Assembly (NCBI GenBank): GCA_018623155.1
Contig: JAAZVZ010000019.1
Span: 1-39,842, forward strand
Source of the DNA: Glaciecola sp.
GTDB lineage: Bacteria > Pseudomonadota > Gammaproteobacteria > Enterobacterales > Alteromonadaceae
DNA length: 39,842 nucleotides
Direction: 5' to 3'
Shown here: positions 33,450 through 39,842 of the stretch, piece by piece
How positions within the stretch are numbered: the stretch's first letter is position 1
Layout of the letters: each line of letters opens with the position of its first letter
Made by a program: the position numbers and the translations under genes
The notes under the pieces: generated by a model
The model's database searches: none
Seen by the model: only the letters and a program-made list of their open reading frames with translations
What the model was told of the DNA's origin: nothing

Positions 33450-35006
33450 ATGCGTCTAGAAATAAGCTGTGAAGACAGGCAAGGGATCACACAAGATGTG
33501 CTCCGCTTGTTGAATGATAAACAAATTGACTTGCGCGGTATTGAAATAGCACAGGAGGGAAAGATATTTTTATCCTTCCCAACTATTGATTTTGCTGAAT
33601 TTCAACAGGTTATGGCGAAGCTTCGGAGAATTGATGGCATTAATGATGTCAAAACGACTCTTTTTATGCCCATTGAGCGCGAGCGTAATGAGTTGCGAGC
33701 GATTATTCAAACCATGCCGGATCCGGTTTTTTCCATAGACATCAAAGGTCGCATTGTTCTGATCAATGATGCAGCCAAAAACAGTGTTGACCACGAAGTT
33801 TCACTGTTGCTCGATGCAGACATTAATGATTGGGTGAAAGGATTTCATTTCAATAAGTGGCTCGATTCCAAAGAATCACTTGCTCAGACTCATAAAGTAA
33901 AATATGTGGAACAAGATTATATTGCCGATATTTTACCCGTTGTTATTCCTGACGATGAGGAGCAACCAATCTTAGCTGGTGGTGTGATTATTCTCAAATC
34001 TGAGCTGAGATTAGGGCAACAGTTCAAAGCCTTTCACCGTCCACCGACCGATAGTTTCGATCGCTTCTATGCTCAGTCAGCTAACATGCGCCGTTTGATT
34101 CGAGAAGCCAAATTAATGTCAGCTCAAACTAGCCCTTTATTGATATTTGGCGAAACTGGTACTGGCAAAAAACTCATTACAAAAGCATGTCACGAATCCT
34201 CTCAACGGGCATCTGGCCCCTTTTTAGCTTTAAATTGTGCTGCGTTACCTGATGATGTAGCTGAAACCGAATTATTTGGATTTGCCCAAGGTGCTTATGG
34301 CGCAAATAAAGGGAAAGTAGGACTATTCGAAGAGGCCAATGGTGGTACTTTACTGCTTGACGAAGTCGCTGAGATGTCTACTCAATTACAAGGTAAATTA
34401 TTGAGAGTGATTGAAGATGGCGTATTTCGCCGTATTGGTGACGATGCGCCCGTTAGCGTCGATGTCAGAATCATTTGTACAACTGGCAAAGACCTTGGAT
34501 TGTTAGTTGAATCGGGAAAATTTAGCCAAGAATTATATTACCGTTTAAATGTATTGAGTTTAGTGATGCCTGCTTTACGCGAACGCAAACAAGACATCAT
34601 TCCATTAGCCGAGGCATTTATTAAACATCATTGCGTAAAATTGGGTCGGCCAGTTGCAAAATTAAGTAAATCAAGTGTAGATTACCTCATTTCATATCCG
34701 TGGCCAGGTAATGTCAGACAGCTACAAAATGCAGTGCAACGAGCACTTACTATCTTGGAAGGAAACGAAATATCAAAGCAGCATATTCATTTGCCATCTT
34801 GTGCAACCACAGTCAGTTATATTGATGAAAACTTTGATGGAACTTTAGATGAAGAAGTCAAAAAGTTTGAACGTGATTTACTTCGTAAATTGTACCCATC
34901 ATATCCATCAACAAGACAGCTTGCTCGCAAATTGGGGTTGTCTCACACTGCCATCGCAAACAAGTTAAGAGAATACGGAATCAACAAAGCCACTATTAAA
35001 CTATAA
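33450..35006 (+). CDS. tyrR: Transcriptional regulator TyrR
   Basis: TyrR controls aromatic amino-acid biosynthesis, transport and catabolism through sigma70. The 518-residue protein has an N-terminal ACT domain (RLEISCEDRQGITQDVLRLLNDKQIDLRGIEI), a PAS-like region with TMPDPVFSIDIKGRIVLIND (about 88-107), an AAA+ domain with Walker A GETGTGKK (234-241) and GGTLLLDEVAEMS, and a C-terminal helix-turn-helix (STRQLARKLGLSHTAIANKLREYGI). The sigma54 contact loop is GAYGA, one residue shorter than GAFTGA, so action through sigma54 is unlikely. A hairpin terminator follows. Confidence 0.94.
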   Translation: MRLEISCEDRQGITQDVLRLLNDKQIDLRGIEIAQEGKIFLSFPTIDFAEFQQVMAKLRRIDGINDVKTTLFMPIERERNELRAIIQTMPDPVFSIDIKGRIVLINDAAKNSVDHEVSLLLDADINDWVKGFHFNKWLDSKESLAQTHKVKYVEQDYIADILPVVIPDDEEQPILAGGVIILKSELRLGQQFKAFHRPPTDSFDRFYAQSANMRRLIREAKLMSAQTSPLLIFGETGTGKKLITKACHESSQRASGPFLALNCAALPDDVAETELFGFAQGAYGANKGKVGLFEEANGGTLLLDEVAEMSTQLQGKLLRVIEDGVFRRIGDDAPVSVDVRIICTTGKDLGLLVESGKFSQELYYRLNVLSLVMPALRERKQDIIPLAEAFIKHHCVKLGRPVAKLSKSSVDYLISYPWPGNVRQLQNAVQRALTILEGNEISKQHIHLPSCATTVSYIDENFDGTLDEEVKKFERDLLRKLYPSYPSTRQLARKLGLSHTAIANKLREYGINKATIKL

Positions 35007-35017
35007 TGATGGCGTTG

Positions 35018-35046
35018 TAGGTGCGCCTTGACTGCGCACCTATTTT
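35018..35046 (+). terminator. Rho-independent terminator after tyrR
   Basis: TAGGTGCGC-CTTGACT-GCGCACCTA followed by TTTT. Its right arm overlaps the stop codon of the convergent Lrp-type gene (35040-35042). Confidence 0.78.
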
Positions 35047-35501
35047 ATTGGAAGTTCTGTGGTATTTTTGACTTGCTTAAGTGCAAACGTCGAACTCAAA
35101 TGGTCAACAAGTGGTAAATTTGTGAGTTTACTTTTCAATAAATGTTCGTATTCTTCGATGCTTTCCACAATGACTTTTAATAAGTAATCTTTCTCGCCAC
35201 TGGTAGTATGGCACTCTACAACTTCATCAATGCTCTGAACTGCAGATTCAAATGACGTTAACGAATCACCATCGTGGTTCTTTAATGTCACGTAAATAAA
35301 AACAGATACGCCTAAATTCAGTTTTTTACTATTAAGTAACGTGACTTTTGCAAGAATAAGTCCCTCGGCTTCCATCTTTTTTACGCGACGCCAACAGGGT
35401 GTGTGAGATAAGCCGACTTTTTGACTTAAATCAGCCATAGAAATGGTTGCGTCCTTTTGCAGAACGCGGAGAATTTCTCGGTCAAATTTATCCAATTTCA
35501 T
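35040..35501 (-). CDS. Lrp/AsnC-family transcriptional regulator
   Basis: A 153-residue regulator with an N-terminal helix-turn-helix (FDREILRVLQKDATISMADLSQKVGLSHTPCWRRVKKME) and the C-terminal RAM ligand domain (VSVFIYVTLKN ... VVECHTTSGEKDYLLKVIVESIEEYEHLL). Such proteins bind amino acids and often regulate a divergent gene; the neighbour is a leucine-type dehydrogenase, so it probably senses branched-chain amino acids, as BkdR-like proteins do. No clear ribosome site precedes the ATG. A perfect palindrome lies in the shared region. Confidence 0.92.
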   Translation of the reverse strand: MKLDKFDREILRVLQKDATISMADLSQKVGLSHTPCWRRVKKMEAEGLILAKVTLLNSKKLNLGVSVFIYVTLKNHDGDSLTSFESAVQSIDEVVECHTTSGEKDYLLKVIVESIEEYEHLLKSKLTNLPLVDHLSSTFALKQVKNTTELPIK

Positions 35502-35528
35502 ATAGGGTGTTTTTTTATTGTATTTCTA

Positions 35529-35546
35529 ATAGGATATATATCCTAT
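35529..35546. promoter_or_regulatory. Perfect 18-bp palindrome, likely Lrp-type operator
   Basis: ATAGGATATATATCCTAT is a perfect inverted repeat in the divergent region, 28 bp before the Lrp-type start and 118 bp before the dehydrogenase start. Its symmetry and place make it the best candidate binding site of the Lrp-type regulator. Inference. Confidence 0.6.
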
Positions 35547-35664
35547 AAATTGTTCAAAGACAACTGAATTCTTGCCATGTACATAAAAAAATTGAAGGTT
35601 TCGCAATGTTAATTCGCGATGTATTCAGTTAGTATGAAGAATCTGCAATCGAAAAAATTAATTT

Positions 35665-36717
35665 ATGTACTCCAGTAACGCTTTTGCTAATCATGAACAA
35701 GTTAGTATCTTTTATGATGAAGCGACTCAAACGAAAGCTATTATAGCGATCCATGACACTACATTAGGCCCATCCCTTGGCGGCTGCCGTATGTTTCCTT
35801 ATGGCTCTGAACAAGATGCATTAGATGATGTATTGCGACTAGCTGAGGGTATGAGTTATAAAGCAGCTATGGCAAACCTTCCTCAAGGTGGCGGTAAGTC
35901 GGTGATAATCGGTAACCCCCACCAAGATAAATCTACCGAAATGATGCTTGCGATGGGGAAGTTTGTTGAATCATGTGGTGGACGTTATATCGTGGCAGAA
36001 GATTCTGGGATCAGCGTGAGTGATGTCAAAACCATGGCATCGGTAACAAAGCATGCTGGAGGTTATTCTGCGCATCACAGGTATGACGGTGCGGAACACG
36101 ATGGTAACCCTGCACCGGCAACTGCTTATGGCGTGTTTGTTGGTATCAAAGCCGCAGTTAAATACAAATTAGGTACTGGGTTAGAAGGCTTAACCATCGC
36201 GATACAAGGTGCTGGGCAAGTAGGTCGTAGGCTAGCTCAACATTGTATCAATGCCGGAGCTCGTATATTAATCGCTGATGTATATGCGCCAAGTTTGGAC
36301 GAATTAGCTAAGAATCCTAATGTGACTGTTTGTGATGTGAACGATATCCACGCACAAACATGTGATGTGTTTGCTCCATGTGCATTAGGGGGGGCAATCA
36401 ATCGAGATACGATAAAGGATATACGTACACGTATTATTGCTGGCGCAGCGAATAATCAGTTGGCAGAACCAGCCATCGGGGATATGCTAACGAAAAAAGG
36501 TATATTATATGCCCCTGATTTTGTTATCAATGCCGGTGGTATCATCGATATTCATCATCAGACCCTGCAGAGTTCTGCATCGGCCATTCGGGCTCATTTA
36601 GAACAGATAGGCGATACCTTGCAAGAGATATTTAGTGAATCTGCCGAAAGTGGAATAGCAACTTCAGATATTGCAGTTAACATGGCTAAGTATAAAATTT
36701 CGTCAGGTAAACGCTAG
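35665..36717 (+). CDS. ldh: Leucine dehydrogenase (Glu/Leu/Phe/Val dehydrogenase family)
   Basis: The enzyme oxidatively deaminates branched-chain (or aromatic) amino acids to 2-oxo acids using NAD. The 350-residue protein has TTLGPSLGGCRMFPYGSEQDALDDVLRLAEGMSYKAA, the catalytic lysine region QGGGKSV (Lys78, with Lys66 as substrate Lys), AEDSGISVSDV, GNPAPATAYGVF and the NAD loop GAGQVG (182-187). The C-terminal DFVINAGGIIDIHHQ is the family's. No ribosome site is evident before ATG 35665, but no other start fits. It is divergent from the Lrp-type gene and next but one to tyrR. Leucine is the likeliest substrate; Phe and Val are possible. Confidence 0.93.
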   Translation: MYSSNAFANHEQVSIFYDEATQTKAIIAIHDTTLGPSLGGCRMFPYGSEQDALDDVLRLAEGMSYKAAMANLPQGGGKSVIIGNPHQDKSTEMMLAMGKFVESCGGRYIVAEDSGISVSDVKTMASVTKHAGGYSAHHRYDGAEHDGNPAPATAYGVFVGIKAAVKYKLGTGLEGLTIAIQGAGQVGRRLAQHCINAGARILIADVYAPSLDELAKNPNVTVCDVNDIHAQTCDVFAPCALGGAINRDTIKDIRTRIIAGAANNQLAEPAIGDMLTKKGILYAPDFVINAGGIIDIHHQTLQSSASAIRAHLEQIGDTLQEIFSESAESGIATSDIAVNMAKYKISSGKR

Positions 36718-36731
36718 TATCTAAAACAGTT

Positions 36732-36760
36732 TTGCAAATCCCTGTAATAAACTGCATAAT
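36732..36760 (+). promoter_or_regulatory. Sigma70 promoter of ffs
   Basis: TTGCAA (36732-36737) and CATAAT (36755-36760) are 17 bp apart. The start would fall around 36767-36772, at the beginning of the SRP RNA. Confidence 0.55.
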
Positions 36761-36771
36761 ACGACGCTTCA

Positions 36772-36884
36772 GAGATGACTCCTTGGTCCTCTCGCAATAC
36801 TACTTTGCGAACCTGGTCAGGCCCGGAAGGGAGCAGCCACAGCACGGGACGTATGTGCGCGGATGTGGCTGAGGAGTTGTCACC
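36772..36884 (+). ncRNA. ffs: Signal recognition particle 4.5S RNA
   Basis: The conserved SRP core is present: GGTCAGGCCCGGAAGGGAGC with AGCAGCC, which forms the GGAA tetraloop and symmetric loop bound by Ffh. The ends pair: 36774-36783 with 36872-36881 form a 10-bp stem, giving the expected hairpin of about 110 bases. It carries out co-translational targeting of membrane proteins with Ffh and FtsY. The exact ends are estimated from this pairing. Confidence 0.93.
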
Positions 36885-37173
36885 AAATTCTCACAAATCT
36901 GTTTTACTTCATAAAGCACTTCTTCGAGCCGCCCAACTTTCTTGTTTAATCTAACGTTTTGTTGAACGAGCATTTTTTATTTACGGATATCATAAAATTG
37001 TCACAAAATACTTTGAACTTTATTAAAAACTAGTAAATGCAGTGTTGACCCTTGGCTATAAACTTGGTTAATATTGAGGATAGGGGTGTTTATGCCTCTG
37101 AGATAATATTCTCTATAAATCATAATAATAGTCCATTATTAACTTTGTTAATGATGTTCTTGGGAGACAATAC
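36885..37173 (+). other. Leader and upstream region of the TonB-dependent receptor
   Basis: No gene is supported in the first 150 bp. A promoter TTGACC (37045-37050)/TTAATA (37068-37073), 17 bp apart, would start transcription near 37080. The leader then holds a four-codon open frame at 37092-37106 (MPLR) behind AGGGG, a 7-5-7 inverted repeat 37123-37141, an overlapping 10-bp hairpin 37134-37156, and the ribosome site GGGAG at 37162-37166. Confidence 0.55.
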
Positions 37174-39792
37174 ATGTTTACAAACTCAAAAGTAGCTAAG
37201 TCTATTCGTCTAGCTATTGCGTTTGGTGCAGCATCTACTATGGCATTATCAAATGCCGCACTAGCGCAAGAAGAAAATGAAGAAGAAGCAGAGCCGGTCG
37301 AAAAGATTCAGGTAACTGGTTCTCGTATTAAGCGTGCTGATTTAGAAGGCGCGTTACCTGTTACAGTAATTGATCGTGAAGCGATTGATTTTTCAGGTCA
37401 AACATCTGTTGCAGACTTGTTGCGTAACACTTCTTTCAACTCAACTGGTTCATTCCGTCCACAATCTGGTTCATCTGCGCAAGGTGTATCTCAGATTAAC
37501 TTGCGTGGTCTAGGTGCGAGCCGTTCACTAGTGTTAGTCGATGGTCGTCGTTTAGCACGTTCACCATCTACTGGTTCATCACAAGATTTGAATGGTATTC
37601 CTGCAGCAGCAGTTGAGCGTATTGAAATCCTAACTGACGGTGCATCAGCAGTATATGGTTCTGATGCAATCGGCGGTGTTGTAAATATTATTACCCGTAA
37701 AGACTTTACTGGTGTTGAAATGCGTCTTGGTGCTGCTGAAATTGAGCATGAAGGTGGTGACCGCGAAGAAGGTTCACTCATCTTTGGTGCATCTTCAGAC
37801 AAAGGTTCAATGTTAGGTGGTATCTCTTGGAACAGCCGTGACATCGTATTTGCACGTGATTTTCCTTGGTACAGCCCAGGTGGTTCATTCTATTCAATGA
37901 ACTTCCGTGACTATAACCGTACAGATGCTTCTTGGACACATTTCCCGAATGCATGTCCTGATCAGACGGTTGATGACGGAGTATTCTATCGTGTCGATTA
38001 CGGTCCAGCGATCACTGATTCAAATGGTAACAACCAACGTTGTGCATTTAACTTCGCATCAGTATCTGCGGACGAAGCTTCAACTGGTAACGTTGGCTTC
38101 TTCTTAAACAGCCGTTATGAAATTAATGACGATTGGTCTGTTTATGCGAACATGAACATGACTAAGTCTAAGTCATTTGGTCGTTATGCACCATCACTAG
38201 CGTTTGCTGCGGTTGGTCCTGACAGCCCAAACAACCCAACTAATCCTGCATCACCTTATTATGATCCAGCATTTAACCAGTCGCTATACGACCCAACTGC
38301 GGATGCAACTACTGGTTCGGATGATGTATACGTATTACACCGTTTCGCGGGTCTTGGTAACCGTGACAACACGGTAGAAAATTACTTACAAGACATCTTG
38401 TTTGGTTTTGAAGGCGATATCGATGGTGTATTAGTTGATTTTGGTGTGCGTCGCAACAAATCACGTACTTATGACATCGGTCGTAACTACGTTGTTATTC
38501 CAATTGCAGAACAATACATGGATAGCGGTGATTACTTAATCGGTGATTTAGCAGATAACCCTGCAGACGTATTGAACTCAATGAAAGCAACCATCTCTCG
38601 TGTTGGTGATTATAACCAGGACGAAGTTTATGGTACTGCACAGTTTGATTTATTCGATATGGAAGGTGGTACAGCAGTTGCTATCGTTGGTGGTGAGTGG
38701 CGTGATATCTTGTTCAATGACCAATATGATTCATTATCTGAAGGTGGTGTAATTGGTGGTTCTGCTGGTAACTCTGCAGGTGGCTCACGTCAAGCATCTG
38801 CAGTATTTGTCGAAGCAGTATTCCCTGTGCAAGATGATTTAGAAGTTACTGCGGCCTTACGTCGTGACCGTTATTCAGACTATGGTTCAGATACTTCTCC
38901 TAAGCTATCTGTACGTTATAACCCAACTGATGAGTTAGTATTACGTGCTTCTTACGGTGAAGGTTTCCGTGCTCCAACTTTGGATATTTTGACTCAGAAA
39001 GAATCATTCTCAGCTGACTCAGTACGTGACCCACAACACTGTGAAGCGGTAGGTCTTGCGTCTAACTGTTCTGACCAAATTAATGCGTATGTTATTGCAA
39101 ACCCATTCTTAGAATCAGAAACGTCTAAGCAGTATGCGTTTGGTGTAGCTTATGAGCCAACTGATTGGGTTGACTTTGCAGTTGATTACTACAATATCAA
39201 GATTGATAATCGTATTAAAGCATTCTCTTCTGGTGAATTGATCAGCTTGCAAAACGCAGGTCGTGCACTACCAGCAGGTATGTCTGTTGAGCGTAACCAA
39301 TTTGGTGAAATCGAGCGTATCGTACGTGGTTTCGGTAACCAAGGTACAGTTGAAGTTTCAGGTCTTGACTTGAACTTAAACACTCGTTTCGATTTGAACG
39401 AGATGGGTACAATCCGTCAAAACTTAACGTTCTCTTACACTAGTAAGTACGAAGTTGACGGCGTAGACCAAATGCAATTTGACGCATTCCCAGAATATCG
39501 TGGTGTCTTATCAAACATCTACTCAATCGGTGATTTTGATATTGCATGGAACATGAATGTGATTGCAGATACTTTACGTACTGACGATTCTTATGTACCA
39601 CACTGGATCACAAATGACGTTCAAGTTACCTACAATGCAGATTGGAATGGCAAGATGACCGTTGGTGTTCGTAATGTATCTGGCAAAGAGCCAATCTTAG
39701 ATACTGATCCTAGCGGTTCACGTGATTATAACTTTAACTTATACGACGGTTACGGCCGTATCGTATACGCACGTTATACTCAATCGTTCTAA
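37174..39792 (+). CDS. TonB-dependent outer-membrane receptor
   Basis: An outer-membrane beta-barrel that imports a substrate using TonB energy. The 872-residue protein has a Sec signal peptide (cleavage after SNAALA, about residue 31), an acidic stretch, a TonB-box-like EKIQVTGSRIKR (about 43-54), the plug domain (VADLLRNTSFN, INLRGLGASRSLVLVDGRRL, VERIEILTDGASAVYGSDAIGGVVNIITRK) and a barrel ending in the terminal Phe of ARYTQSF. The substrate is not evident; no neighbouring enzyme or regulator points to one. Codons are strongly biased (GGT, CGT, GTA, CCA), as in highly expressed genes. A structured leader precedes it and a terminator follows. Confidence 0.94.
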   Translation: MFTNSKVAKSIRLAIAFGAASTMALSNAALAQEENEEEAEPVEKIQVTGSRIKRADLEGALPVTVIDREAIDFSGQTSVADLLRNTSFNSTGSFRPQSGSSAQGVSQINLRGLGASRSLVLVDGRRLARSPSTGSSQDLNGIPAAAVERIEILTDGASAVYGSDAIGGVVNIITRKDFTGVEMRLGAAEIEHEGGDREEGSLIFGASSDKGSMLGGISWNSRDIVFARDFPWYSPGGSFYSMNFRDYNRTDASWTHFPNACPDQTVDDGVFYRVDYGPAITDSNGNNQRCAFNFASVSADEASTGNVGFFLNSRYEINDDWSVYANMNMTKSKSFGRYAPSLAFAAVGPDSPNNPTNPASPYYDPAFNQSLYDPTADATTGSDDVYVLHRFAGLGNRDNTVENYLQDILFGFEGDIDGVLVDFGVRRNKSRTYDIGRNYVVIPIAEQYMDSGDYLIGDLADNPADVLNSMKATISRVGDYNQDEVYGTAQFDLFDMEGGTAVAIVGGEWRDILFNDQYDSLSEGGVIGGSAGNSAGGSRQASAVFVEAVFPVQDDLEVTAALRRDRYSDYGSDTSPKLSVRYNPTDELVLRASYGEGFRAPTLDILTQKESFSADSVRDPQHCEAVGLASNCSDQINAYVIANPFLESETSKQYAFGVAYEPTDWVDFAVDYYNIKIDNRIKAFSSGELISLQNAGRALPAGMSVERNQFGEIERIVRGFGNQGTVEVSGLDLNLNTRFDLNEMGTIRQNLTFSYTSKYEVDGVDQMQFDAFPEYRGVLSNIYSIGDFDIAWNMNVIADTLRTDDSYVPHWITNDVQVTYNADWNGKMTVGVRNVSGKEPILDTDPSGSRDYNFNLYDGYGRIVYARYTQSF

Positions 39793-39810
39793 GCATTTAG
39801 CTTAAATTAG

Positions 39811-39836
39811 AAAGCGGACCCTGTGTCCGCTTTTTT
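39811..39836 (+). terminator. Rho-independent terminator after the TonB-dependent receptor
   Basis: AAAGCGGAC-CCTGT-GTCCGCTTT followed by TTT. It lies 18 bp after the stop codon. Confidence 0.88.
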
Positions 39837-39842
39837 ATTTTG

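Noticed and set aside
36800-36973. 57-codon minus-strand frame with a helix-like N-terminus, running antisense through ffs
   Set aside because: Half of it is the antisense of the conserved SRP RNA loop and no ribosome site precedes its ATG; most likely chance.
37123-37141. 7-5-7 repeat before the TonB receptor as a Fur box
   Set aside because: Spacer and bases differ from the GATAATGATAATCATTATC pattern; only AT-rich likeness.
37491-37844. 117-codon minus-strand frame inside the TonB receptor gene
   Set aside because: Shadow of a codon-biased gene; no ribosome site or family resemblance.

Overview
The window is a chromosomal segment of a marine gammaproteobacterium, most likely Alteromonadales (Alteromonas/Glaciecola/Paraglaciecola-like). 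The evidence is gene content and order: rib-nusB-thiL-pgpA facing dxs-ispA-xseB, bamD-rluD-clpB, a sodium-pumping oxaloacetate decarboxylase, pspF-sapABCDF facing pspABC, TyrR, and a large TonB-dependent receptor with the EKIQVTGSRIKR-type N-terminus common in that order. Base composition is moderately AT-rich and even. No insertion sequence, prophage, integrase, CRISPR array or clearly broken gene was seen.

Layout. 1-3645 (+): end of a probable riboflavin synthase gene, then ribBA, ribH, nusB, thiL, pgpA. 3638-6662 (-): dxs, ispA, xseB (isoprenoid precursors plus the exonuclease VII small subunit). 6849-13332: a divergent locus. One arm (-) is a tightly coupled five-gene operon (NTF2-like, SDR, FAD amine-oxidase-like, DUF1365, Cfa-like methyltransferase). 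The other arm (+) is a LON-domain protein, an ECF sigma factor and its ChrR zinc/cupin anti-sigma factor. 13383-17913: bamD (-), then rluD and clpB (+), the latter behind a sigma32-type promoter. 18078-19373: pssA and a tRNA cluster Arg(ACG)-Ser(GCT)-Arg(ACG). 19472-21702: two unrecognised convergent lipoproteins, one coupled to elbB. 22080-25279 (+): oadGAB. 25318-31733 (-): pspF-sapABCDF. 31945-33312 (+): pspABC. 33450-36717: tyrR, a Lrp-type regulator (-) and a divergent leucine-type dehydrogenase. 36772-36884: SRP (4.5S) RNA. 37174-39792: TonB-dependent receptor with a structured leader.

How the genes work together. The most interesting locus is the RpoE-ChrR region. The ECF factor and ChrR form a zinc-dependent sigma/anti-sigma pair of the type known from singlet-oxygen/photo-oxidative stress. 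The divergent five-gene operon looks like a membrane-lipid (unsaturated acyl chain) modification pathway. A TGATCC-N18-TAAATA element upstream of that operon fits the promoter pattern of this sigma family, so the locus reads as a self-contained sensor-to-membrane-modification system. Its Cfa-like enzyme differs from true cyclopropane synthase at two bicarbonate-site residues, which suggests another methylated product. Elsewhere, the psp/sap genes form an envelope-stress and peptide-uptake block under a likely sigma54 promoter. TyrR, Lrp and the dehydrogenase form an amino-acid-responsive block with a perfect 18-bp palindrome between the divergent genes.
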